Of a stretch of DNA of 64,000 nucleotides, positions 1 through 12,700 are shown in pieces; the stretch's first letter is position 1, and each line of letters starts with the position of its first letter. Below the pieces are notes generated by a model. That model did no database searches. It was not told the DNA's origin and saw only the letters and a list, made by a program, of their open reading frames with translations. The stretch is from NCBI GenBank assembly GCA_037783415.1, contig JAZGTN010000167.1, positions 248,001 to 312,000 on the forward strand, in the 5' to 3' direction. Source of the stretch: Leptasterias polaris (lineage: Eukaryota; Echinodermata; Asteroidea; Forcipulatida; Asteriidae). A program made the translations under genes and the position numbers.

Positions 1-294
1 TTAGCGTTTTTAATGGGGACAGGAAGACCGTTCCATAGGCGGGAGGCAGCAGTGGAAAAAGCTCTCACCAGCTAGTTTGCGTGACTTGTTCACCACAAGG
101 GAGATAGCATCATAGCTTTGAAGGGAGTATGGGCAGTCATGGATTTCAAAAAGTGAAGAGAGATAATCTGGAGCACTGTTATTTATTGAGTTGTAGGTAT
201 GTACCAGTGTGCGGAACTCAATACGTTGGGCTATAGGGAGCCTGATAAAAGGAAATCTAGTGGTAGCAGTAGCCTTCGCTGCCAATTTGGACAT
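1..294 (-). mobile_element. LINE (CR1/L2-like) 3' coding remnant
   Basis: The - strand reads LPIAQRIEFRTLVHTYNSIN..APDYLSSLF..SYDAISLVVNKSRKLAGESFFHCCLPPMERSSCPH. This is the usual post-RT C-terminal segment of CR1/L2 elements, normally ending RLWNSLP; here the final part is frame-shifted. It runs off the window edge. Confidence 0.7.
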
Positions 295-714
295 TGCTTA
301 ATCTAATAAAACTTTACATAGGTTGCAATTTTCAGTTTTGTTTTTCTTTTGCAAGAAAGACTGTGCAGCCTACTTGTTAAAAAGGCAAAATTTTCCTTCC
401 TTTTCCGATGTCAAAAATTGAAAATGTGTTACTTTATTTTTGAGTGCGTGAATTTTGACTTCATTTGACTGTTAATCTGGTTGTGGTTGCTATCATTAAC
501 ACATCAGAAAGATCCATTTATGACAATACTTGTTTGAAATTTTGACTAGTAAAACTTCCTGGGGACAAGTATAATGCACAGTTTACTATAGCCCGGTTGG
601 CTACTTTGCAAAAAGCTTCAAAGCGTAAGACTTGAAAATCTGCATCGCAGTTCGTTAGCAGCTATTTCTTCTCATTAGAATGCTGCAGTTGATGATCATC
701 TCCTTTCCTTTCAG
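295..714. other. FANCA intron, no feature recognised
   Basis: AT-rich intronic sequence between the LINE remnant at the window edge and the first visible FANCA exon. A polypyrimidine tract TCTCCTTTCCTTTCAG ends it at 714 as the acceptor. No further structure is seen. Confidence 0.5.
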
Positions 715-3700
715 GTCACAGATCTGCTACTCGGCTGTTACTGCAAGACCCACACATTGATGGTCTCATGTCAGCGCCCCCACGCCCCTCTGGCTGAACA
801 ATTCAGCTCCCTGTTGGCAACCCAGGGGAGCCTCCATCACCCCTTGTATCACCGGTTGTTCACCCTCATTTGTCACCAGGTGGGTTGTCAATTTAGCCGC
901 CAGTGGTTGGACATCCTGACACACTGATGTTCTCCCTGAGATCAAAAGTCTGAACAGTCAGGGTGCGCTTTCATGGTACTACTACTGTCCTAAAATCTCT
1001 TCATTGGCTTCCTGTTCAAGAATGAATGTTCTCTAAAAATAGTTCCGTTATTTCATAGTGCCCTCAACGGCTCAGCCCCTGGCTACATTTCTTGCCTCAT
1101 TCATGCTCCCTATGACTCGTGGACAAGTCGTTAAATGTTTGTCGCGATGATAGCGTTCATACTCTCTCAGTGATTCTCTCGACACTGGCGATGTTCTCGC
1201 GAGACTACTGCTCTTGCGACTCCAGTCTCATTTAATGGGGAGAAGCAGTCGGGAGCCAGCAGCCTCAGGTGAGAGCAGTGATCTAGCTTCAATCGGGGAG
1301 AGCTTAGCGTATTCTGCTATCACCGCTACTCGACTATCACCGCTACAAACATTGACGACTTTTCCACAAGTCTAACTTACCCTCTGTCACCCGTCCTGGA
1401 CTACGAAAATTTAGAACCCAAGTGGTGTTTGAAGCTTTGCATGGTGTGAAAATAAGAAGTAACTATAAGTAACTTACAGGTACAACCATGTATTAAATCT
1501 CTTTTGTGGGAGTGTTGGCTCTGAAAGGAGCTGGTGTGGTCTCGACGTTTTGAGCAGTATACTCTGCTCGTCTTCTGGAGACCACACCGGCTCTCTTCAG
1601 AGCCAACACTCCCACAAACGGGATTTAATACATGGTTGTACCCGCAAGTTTACTATTTATTTATTGATAGTTACTTCTTAATCAAGAACCCCTGAACTTG
1701 TTAAGCCTCGTTCCAAAAGAAGTTTGGGGGACAGGGCATTTGCTGCAGTTGCTCCTTGATTGTAAGATTTGTTACCGCTGCACATACAAACATCTAGTTC
1801 CTGAAGTGCTTTTAAATCTCAGCTTAAAATGCATTTGATGTCTCAACTAGCCTTTTCTCGCTCATTGTAATTACATTTTCATTGTCATTATTTGTGTATT
1901 CATAAGTTTTTGTATGTATAGGGTTTTTGTACCGTATTCTTGTAGGCTCCTTGAGCACCCTCAGGGTAGATATGTGCACATTATTAATTTAATTATTAAT
2001 ATCATTATTAATATCAGTAATATCACTAATTACCACGGAATGATTTGCTTACGGTGCCCATATAGCATGAAATCTTGTTTAAATAACATGTTGCACTCAT
2101 ATTCAGTTTAACAGAAAGAAATTCCAATTGTTCTCTGAAATTTGATCATAAATTTTGGCCAGTCTCTGTGAAAAGGAGAGATGTTTTTTAATTCTCAAAC
2201 TGTTCAATTGCTTTTCCTTCTTAGGGAGAAACTTTGTCCGAGGGCCACATCGGAAGTCTCGCCAGTCTCCTGGTATATATGAGTGCCCTTGGTAAGAGGT
2301 TGCCACATGTCAAGCTTCAGTCTCAGGTTAGGGAGGAGGAGGAACCAGACCATTTTCCCCTGCTCAACCTCATTACCAGAGAATTGCAGCACCGCAGTGG
2401 TTCAGCAATGCAGTTAACTTTGAGGTAACCACTTTGAAATTTGACATTGCAAAAAGATTTTAGCAAAAATCTGCCTGTTACCCTTGATTTGAACTTGAAC
2501 ATTATAGCACGGATAGCCTCATTTTCAGTCTGAATGTAGCCCAGGAAGCCTCAGTTTGATCTTTAAATAGAGCGCTCAAATTGTTAATTCCATCAATTAT
2601 TTATTTTTTTTTAAAGGGAGTGTCATAGATTGGTTTTTGTCAACGTAATGCTGATTTATTGGCAAAATTATCAAGAAAGATACAATAAAAGTCACCTGTG
2701 AAAGTTTCAGCTGAATACTCACAGTACTTTTCAAAGCTCTGTGAAAAAACATTCTCAGGTGGGAGTCGAACCCATGACCATCCGTATTCTGAAACTGATA
2801 ACTTTTACCACTAGATCACCAAGCTTGCCTGGTGACAGGGATGCTGGTTTGAGTTCTATAACAAGCAGACCTGTGTGATGATGGTTGTGCAGTTTTAAGA
2901 CTTATTTATTAACTGTGCTAAGCTTTCGTTTTGAAGAATATGGCTTAAAACCAGTCATAGGCCGTGGGCGATTTTAATTTGTTGCTGCGTCTTTTGTTAT
3001 TTACCCTCTTGTTATCGATTTGTTCGGACATAAACAACCGCTGGTGATCGAATCTTTCAACCACTCAAGAAAAATTGACAAGAGTGGGATTTGAACCAAC
3101 AACCTCCAGATTAACGTGCCGGCGCTCTACCAACTGAGCTATCTAACCCTATATTGGCGGTCTCCCTATCAGTCAAACTTGAAGTACACTTTCTTACACA
3201 ACAGAAAGCTGTTGTTCAAAGGCCATTTTTACAAACTCTATTATATTCTTAAAGATATTGTTTTACAAAGCAAACTAAGTCATAAGAATGTCTTAATTAT
3301 TACTTGATGAATTCTCTTTCATATCATCCAAAAATCAACCTTACTTTATTTTACCATCATTTGAAAGATCTGATCTTTCTCTTTTCAATGATGGTAAACT
3401 TGGGTATGGAGGGTGAACATGGACAAAACTACAGCTTTATTACAAATGGCCTTTGTGCTCAAGCTTTAGTGTTTTTGTGTAAGCTTGGTCGACTAAAGTC
3501 GCCAATGGTATGGAAGAGGGGGTATGAGTGCAGTCGACTAAAGTCACCAATGGTAAGGCAAGGGTTAAAGGGTGTGGCCATTGGCTTCCTATTCTTCTAT
3601 GCATGTTAACGTGGTAAAGCCACTATTTTGATACGGCCATACTCTCTCTCTAATATCCATCACAATTTGGCTGATCTTGTTTCTCTAGGTTCTGTACAGC

Positions 3701-6700
3701 GGTATTTGAGAGCCTATCCGATGACCTCAAAGCAAAAAGTGATGACATTGTCCCTGTTTCTTTGAAGCAGAAGGTAATTTCTCCTAAAATAAGCTAGTTG
3801 TAAAAGATATTTTAGAATTGGTAATGTAAAAGGGTTGACTGTTTTAAATAGTTGGAATGAGTGCCCCCAAAATTAGTAACAAAATGGATAACAATCTCAA
3901 ATCTTTTCAAAAATAGTTCAGCGTTTTTAGTGGTAACAGTCCTTTTTCTAAGGAAATTTGTATTTGCCATGTTTACAGAATAAGCATTTTTTTAACATCA
4001 ATAAGAATAAGCATCATTGTAATAAAAGAAAAATTTGTTATTTGACACATTTACCTTTTTCCATAAGCATTCAACATGGTAACCAACATGGAATCTCTCT
4101 GAGTACACAAAGTTACTTATAGACCTTTCTATTGCAACGTCACAGCACAAGTTCTTGCCACCAAGGTTGGAAAACTGTGGGAAGCCATAAATGCAAAGCT
4201 AAAACCGATAGCTACAGTTTGTAATAATGTTACACAATATGGGATTTGAGGCATTGCATGGTGATGAGGTATCAATGTAAAAATAGTGTTGAATTTGTTG
4301 GAAACAAAGCGACCAATAATATGATGTCTCTCTTTTTTAAGTGAAAGTTTGCAGAAGTGTTGAATTTGGTCACATGTCTGTTGACATGATTGAATGTTTT
4401 GCTAACAGTCGGCTGTTCAAGCCAACCAGTGCAGTTTGTTTATCAGCAATCAATAGAAAGGTCTTCTAGCCACGCCAGTGAAAACCAAATTTATATTTCA
4501 TCTACTGTCTTCTAGAAAAGTAATTCTTTAAATTTTCTTTTTCTGTTTCTTGGGGTAGTTTTGTTACTTGTATCCGCGGCTTCACCCTGAAAGTCGGAAA
4601 GAGTTCGTATTAGGGCTTCCAAGAGGCAGCGCTTCGACTCTTAGTGCTCCTCTACGGGGTGGGACAAACATGGCTGAAATTGCCGGCACTTCTTCCTCAC
4701 AGTCCGATAGCTGGATCTCATTTGGCTTCCAAGATTGTGTGCCAAGAAAACAGCAGGTTTGTATACTGGTTTCAATATCATCGAGTTGCTGAACACTTTA
4801 AAGAATATTTATTTCGGTAGAATCTCCTTTTGGTTAGTGACACACGTAATGTTTTATCTTACACCAAGTTATAAACCACAAGGGAAACTGACAGGGATAA
4901 TTTTAAATGATTTGGGGTTGAACATAGAAAAATTGACTAGAGCGGGATTTGAGTCAACAACCTCCGGTTGAATGTGACAGCGCTCTACCAACTGAGCTAT
5001 CTAGCCCTATGTTGGCGGTCTCCCTATTTTGTCAATATCTTTTTTAGGGGTGCCAGTCAGAAGCCATACAACTGTTAGCTGCCGTCGAAGGCTAGATTGC
5101 TCAGTTGGTAAAGCGCCGGCATGTTAAACTGGAGGTCGATGGTTCGAATTCCGCTCTAGTCAATTTTTCTTTGTTCAACCCCAAATCAAATTTTTATGCA
5201 GTGTAGGGTGACTGTGTTAAACATGCTTTGTTAGAAGTGGGATCGCGTCAAAATACTTGCATTCTGACACACACATACTCAGCACCCTAGAAGTGCTCAA
5301 ATGTTTTTAAGGAGCGTGCTCGCACAGCAGTCACTTTCAGGAGCCAATCAGCAGTGTTTGTCAGTGCTTTCCTTCCAGTGATTTGTGACAAGAGGGATCG
5401 ATACGGGTGCTGTCCATGTTAGCAAAGAGGCTGACTTTGTACAATCTTAAAATAGTTTTAAAACTTTGGACAACCCCAACGGCTTTAAATATTTCACTGG
5501 TCTGTTGACGGTGAAAGTCATGATTATCTATGATTTCTTGCAGCTTGACTTAGATGAGTGGCTTAAGGTAGAGCTGAGGGTTCATTCCTGTCAAGATTAC
5601 CTCACTGAATCTCAACGGTAAGCCAGTCACCAGAATAGAATTAAGTAGGTGTGCGCCACCATGCAAAAATTCAAATCCTACTCATGTACATGGTGCTACT
5701 GCGAACCTTACTAGATTGTATCTCCACCATGCAAAGTTTCAAATCCGACTCATGTACATGGTGTTACTGCAAAACTTACTAGATTGTATCTCCACCATGC
5801 AAAGTTTCAAATTCTACTCATGTACATGGTGTTACCACAAACCTTACTAGATTGTATCTCCACCATGTAAAGTTTCAAATCCTACTCATGTACATGGTTT
5901 TCTGCAAAACTTAATAGATTGTATCTCCACCATGCAAAGTTTCAAATCCTACTCATGTACATGGTGTTACTGCAAACCTTACTAGATTGTATCTCCACCA
6001 TGCAAAGTTTCAAATCCTACTCATGTACATGGTGTTACTGCAAACCTTACTAGATTGTATCTCCACCATGTAAAGTTTCAAATCCTACTCAGAATTCTAT
6101 GGTAAGCAGATTCGTAAAATTGGGCCTTGCAACTAAAACTAAGCTTAGGCCAAGCTGAACTGGCCAAACCAAATTAAAAACTAAGCTAACTGGCCAAATC
6201 AAATTAAAAACTAAGCCTAGGCCAAGCTTAACCAGCCAAACCATCATTACCTAGGCTTTTTCTATCTTTGAGCTTTTTCCATCTCATGTTAGTTTTTTGT
6301 TAATCAAAACATCAATCCACATAGAAAGAATTACCATCACTGGGTGCTGTACAACTGCCACCTCCCTCAGCTCATGCAGTCCTCCATAGGGAAGAGTCCA
6401 TCCAGTGCTTATTTAACTGCCTGCACAAAGATCCTGAATGCTGTACTAGACTACGACAGTGAGCCTTCCCGTAGGAGTGTACAACAGTGCCCTCATGGGG
6501 TCAGACGAGGCCAGCTCGGGGTAGAGTCAGAAAGAACGAGTTGTGGACTGGGGAGGGATCTCATGCAAATCTTGCAGGTATTTTGTGATGTTATTAATTT
6601 TTGCATTACAATAATATTAATAACCGAGGGCGTCTCAATGCGCTCATTATTTTTTCTACAAGGTATGGGGAGCTACGTTTGGAATATAAGACCAGTTTAT

Positions 6701-9700
6701 TTACATATCTCCATGTTATGATAATACTAGGTGCAGTAGCGTAATCTGCAGCCAACCATACCAGAAAACACCGGGGTGATCCCCTTCTCTTATCGAGAGT
6801 GTAATGGGTTGTTTTACATGCTTGAAACAACACATGTAGACCGTCGGCCGTCTTGTCGTATCTTACAGTCTTGTCCTCTTCAACAGGGGGTTTAGTACAC
6901 AGTAACCACTCAAAATGGAAGATAATAATACCAACTTGCAGGCTGGTTCCAAACGGTCGACCACAGCAGTCAACCAATGCTCGACCATTGTGGTTTGAGT
7001 CAAAATAATCAACCTTTAGTTATAGTGCACTCTCGAACTTGCTCCAATTTGTAACAATGGAATCCATTTGTTGTTTTTTTCTTGCTCACAGGAACTTCTT
7101 TTAGTCTGGTCCACAACCCTCCAGGAGGGGACACCTCCACCAAGCACGGACACAGATTGTTCATGGCTACTCAGAGAGCTGGAAAACAGACTGAAGAATC
7201 TGTCTGATCAGACGACCGGGCCAGCGATGGCACTGGAGGTTTCTAACCAAATGATGTAAGCGTATATACAGCTTTTTATAAAAGGGAGTTCAATATTAAG
7301 TAGGAACTTTAAACAATATCTTCAAGGTGATACTGGAGTTTGTAAAAATGGCCTTCAAACGAAAGCTTTCTGTTGTGTTAGAATGTATGCTTTACGCTTG
7401 AGTGGTCAAACAATGCCATCACCAGCAGTTGTTTATGTCCAAACAATTGGGTAACGAAAGGGTTAAAATCTTTCATTACAAATCAAACATGTTTTTTTTT
7501 TTTAGAAGTACCAATTTTTGTCTGGGTTGTTATTTTCTTCAGGGTGATACAGTGTCTGCAGCCTCATCTTCTCTTTGTGGACTGTCTCTGGCAGATTCCA
7601 TCCAAGACAGCAATTCAACATCTCACCTCCTACATCAACACACATCTGGTAATTCATTCATTCATTCATTCATTCATTCATCAATGGTTTATTAAAAACA
7701 AATTTACAAATCGCGGCATCAGCCGAGTTGCAAGTAAATTTACAATAAAATTATGTTAAAATTTTAAGAAAGCACAATGGAAAAACAACAATGAGTTACG
7801 GAAATAAGTTATAGTATGCTTAAAAGAAATGCATTAAAAAGAAGCAAAATCAACTATTGTTAAAATTCTGGACAAGGTTAAGGCAACGACCTGTTTTTCA
7901 CTCTCTCAGTTTTACAATTAAACTTGGGGATTTCGATTTTCCGCCTAAGAGTTCTTGATTGTTTTGGTGCTGGCAAGTATCGTTGAAATTGAGTTGCTTT
8001 ATTAAGAGTCATTTTCATGAAGATATGACAAAGTGATTGGCGGCGATCTTCTAAGGATTGAAGTGAGCACTGTGACAGTACCTGGTCGTAAGTTGTGTAT
8101 GACGTTCGCAAGTTTTTGAATGCGTTCAATACGGGACTTTTGATTATTAGTTAAAGCTCCACTAACTGAATGGTTTCAAATGGTAGCACAGGCGTCCCTT
8201 AACTTTGTTTGGAAACTTTTAAGTGGTGGAATGGTTTGCCCTTGGAGTGGTGATTTTGAGTGCATTGTTTTGAATGGCAGGTTGCAATGTTTTTGTAAAC
8301 ACAGTGCCAGTGTTTTCCTCTGAACTGATAAACACTGTGCAGTACATTCACCATTCAAAACCATTTAGCCTTGGGGGCATACCACAGTGCAGTGTATCCA
8401 CCACTCAAAACCATTTGAATGGTTGTGAATGGTGACACAGCTTATCATCAAGGGAGACCGCCATCATAGGGCTAGATAGCTCAGTTGGTAGAGCGCCGGC
8501 ACGTCAATCCGGAGGTCGTTGGTTCAAATCCCGCTCTAGTCAATTTTTCCTTGTTCAACCCAAAATCATTTAAAATTTACCCAGTCAGTTTCCCTTGTGG
8601 TTTGTTATTTGATATCTGATATAAAAAGTCGCATCCCCTTAGGTGATCCCCTGGCTGCCGCTTCCCAGGTTGTATCGTATACTTGGGTGTGATCCTTGGC
8701 TACACGGCAGTTTACGGTTGAATGGCTTCTGACTGGCACCCACCGAACAAGGATATTGACAAAATAGGGAGACCGCCATCACAGGGCTAGATAGCTCAGT
8801 TGGTAGAGCGCCGGCACGTCAATCCGGAGGTCGTTGGTTCAAATCCCGCTCTAGTCAATTTTTCCTTGTTCAACCCAAAATCATTTAAAATTTACCCAGT
8901 CAGTTTCCCTTGTGGTTTGTTATTTGACAGCTTATCATCAATACAGGTCAAATGGTACTGCCATGTGTGTACAAAAACAATTGGGTTGTAAACGTTTAGT
9001 GAATTTTGAATGGTTTTGAATGGTGTATCAGTAGGAGGGCTAATTGATATGGCCTCGTGTGGACCAATCCATTTAAACTCAATTTCAAATTCATACGTCC
9101 TGTGCTTTTCTGCCATTACTGGAGCGCTATTATGCTCGTGTACGTGTTGTGCGTGGGCTTTAATTATAATTCATGCTGGCATTTTGTAAAGTTTCGTCAC
9201 TGTCATTGGATGAGTTGCCCATTGTGTGTTTTGAAAATAAATGCTGGGAGTATTTATTTTGCAGTAATGGTGGAAATTACTGGTAGGACATGGCATTGAT
9301 CTCCATTCATATTAACTGGGTTAGGCTCCATGGAGTGCGTTGTACACCTTCGATGATCAACGATGCAGTACGCAGTGTACTCTCTCTAGGGGGGTTACAA
9401 GTGAAAACATGCATGCGCAAGGGACTTGCTCATACACAGACATTAAGCCTAAAACGAAGTTCCATTCGTGATAAAGTTTACTGAGCGTCCGATGGTCACT
9501 TCCTTAAAAAGAGGGAATTTGCTGGAAGAAATTTAAGTGCGGAGGAATTCTACTCAAATGAAGATACCAGGGCCCATGTTCATGGCTCTGCTTACCGTAA
9601 GCAAAGAATCGGCGCTTACGGAAGCAGGGAATTCCGCGCTTAACGTCAAGCATATTTCACAGGGTTAGCAGGGAATTTTTGCTTGTGCGCTTGCGTAGTC

Positions 9701-12700
9701 CACGTTACTATGCATTCTACGCTTACACAGCTAGCGCAGAAATTCGGCGCTTGCTCGGTAAGCGGAGAATGGTGATCGCAAGAGCAGAATTCGGCCGTGA
9801 GCAGAGCCATGAAATGGGGCCCTGGTCTGTTTACCAGATTCATTCAATGTTGAGGGGAAAATAATAATCTGTTATTTATTACATTTACTTTCTTCTTTTT
9901 CAGAAGGAATATGTGCAAGGCGGTTTCTGCTCTTTCCAATTTGAAGTGGTTTCAGTTATTTTTCAGGTATGATTTTTGATTAATTTTTGTAATTCACAGT
10001 ATTTTTGTCTGCATGAGTGTGTGTGTATGGACCAAATTTACATCATACGAAAAGGAAAACAAACTTTTGATTTACATTTTTATTAATTTGGCCGTTAACA
10101 CAAGAAAACATATACAGACAGTCAAAATAAGATACTGTAATTGTAATTGAAAGGAAATAAGCTGTTGAAAGCGCCCCATGCGGTAAACAAACCAAAAATT
10201 AATTGAATTTCAATTCAGTTTTCTTTCAGTGAGAATTGGATAATGCCTACTCTTTATTCCCCTTAATTCATTGTTATCAGGCTGTTGATTCAAACGCTAT
10301 TTCATGTCCAATTATTCCACACAGTAAAAAGCATGCTGTCATTTCATATGAAATTTTCCCAGACGATTTATGCACAGGTTTTTCCCTATCCATTTCTCCA
10401 CTTTTTATACCTCTGGCTGTTTTAACAACTGTTGTTTCATGTATGTGTACATAATATGTTTTAATTTGTTTCCAGGCTGTTAATTCAAACTGCTATTTCA
10501 TGTACAATTTTTCCACACAGCATCCTGCCAATTCATATCAAATTTTTGACTTCTTGACTTTTTTATACCACTGCTGTTTCATGTATGTGTACATAATGTG
10601 TGTTTTTCTCCAGGGTGCAATGCAGCTTTATACACACACAGCTCAAGGGGGCGGGGCATCGGATGGTCGAGTCGATGGTGTGGTCACTGCAATAGAAGAT
10701 TTAATTCAAGAGTGCCCGCTATTTACTGTTTCTATTCTCGTAAGTAAAATTTGTATCGTTGTTCGCTGGATATCGATCTTTGTATTTTTAGAGTATTGCA
10801 TTCAGATAACTGCAGTCAGTTGTATTGATGAAATAGAATGCAAATAACAATGTAAGTGTGCACCCCACTAAATAATCTCCCATTGCATTTAGATAATTGC
10901 AGTCAGTTGTATCATAGAGAAAGGACTGGTCCTTTCTCTATGGTTGTATTGATGAAACAGGTTGAAAAAGACCATGTAAGTGTGCACCCCACTAAATAAT
11001 CTCCCATTGCATTCAGATAACTGCAGTCAGTTGTATTGATGAAATAGAATGCAAATAACAATGTAAGTGTGCACCCCACTAAATAATCTCCCATTGCATT
11101 CAGATAACTGCAGTCAGTTGTATTGATGAAATAGGTTGCAATAGACCATGTAAGGGTGCACCCAACTAAATAAACCTCCATAGCATACAGTGCAAAAGTC
11201 TCACAGGTTTTTACAGTAAAAAGAAAAATATACATGGACTTCCCAACTTCCAACCTCTGCTCAATTCGACATGGGTTCCAGAGGCCCATCGAGTTGTTCT
11301 CCGCCCGTATAAAAATACCCCTAAACTTGTGTAAATTTCCCATAGAAACCCATTGTGCTCGTGACTCTTTGTAAGTGCCAATGGAAGGCTGGAAATGCTA
11401 GCCAAAAATTACTACTTAAAAAATAGTTTTGCGTCATATAGAAGGAAAAAAATCATGGAAAAGCAAATATTTGATATAATTTGGGGGCATTTATGAACCC
11501 TTTTTTTTTACAGAGTCATTGGGATGTACTGAGTCATCAAACAAACCCATTTGATATTCTGAACCAGATGCACGACTGCATTGGTGATGTATGCAGTGAT
11601 GAGACACAGACGAGCTGTTCCCAAGCTGATGGGGTTCAAGGTATCGAAAGGTCTCCATTACGGATTAAAGAAAAAGGCTGAAATAATACATCCTTTTGTC
11701 TTTACCAACTCACACCTTGTTATCTCCATGTAATTTCTTTTCCAAACAGTAGACCCTAGTCTTATAATAGACTGTGCAAGTCTTGCGCGCATTCGAACTT
11801 CCGGGACCATAGTGGTCCCAACCATATGGAGTTTTACGTGGGCGAGATTTTGTTTCGTCAATTATTTTAGTTTAACTTAGGTTATGACCTAGAAAATTAT
11901 ACATGTTGGGAATTTAATACTAAGTGATAACAAAATATGAAAGTAAAACCAATTCAACAATATAACGAAGAAAACCCGAGAATTAAACTTGACCTCAGCT
12001 TCCGGTTATTGCAAAAAATTAAGAAGTTTGTGCTCGCCTCCGATCATAAAACTTATGTAAACGCTTGTTTTGGATGTGCGATTATAATCGCCAGATGCAG
12101 TAATTGCAAAACGAACCCTTTTCATTGTAGTCTATGGTTGTTGAGGCATCAGCATCCTCTTTAAACTGCCAAACGGGTCAATTTTAAGCCCGTTTGACCA
12201 CCACGAATCCGCGTAAGGGGTTTCTGAAAAGTTAATATCAAATAAGCATCCTTGTCCCAGAGTTTTAATTTGTTTTCAATATTAATCACCACACTATTGT
12301 GAAATTTTTTCAAAAGCTAAAACTTTTCATAAAATTGTAATGATTTATTTTTGTTGTTCAGATTTTGTCATGAGAAATAATTTGAAACAAAAGATTTGAT
12401 TTCAGAAATAAAAATGATTTTCGTTTGACGTGTTTTCTCGTTCGGATACGCGCGAGACTTGCACAGTCTATTGAATCAAGAACAAACCAGTAGTGCTGTT
12501 GACTGCCCCAGGCAGATTAACTGCTCATCCATTACATTTAATGACACTGTAAACACACTCACTCGCTGAAAAGGATGTATATTTGGTGGCCAAACTCAGA
12601 AACTCTTTTATGGAGCTTTCCCAGAATGCAGTATAACAATCCAGCATCAGAAGTTGAGGACACTGTTGATGCCAATTAAAAAAACACGCAAAATAAAATA

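Noticed and set aside
8472..8544. Functional tRNA gene
   Set aside because: The acceptor and D arms pair, but position 33 is not T and the anticodon and T stems have mismatches. The sequence is duplicated within a SINE with a TSD.
10912..11343. 143-codon - strand frame with repeated NAMGDYLVGCTLT
   Set aside because: It is created by the 88-bp tandem repeat in a FANCA intron; no homology or start context is seen.
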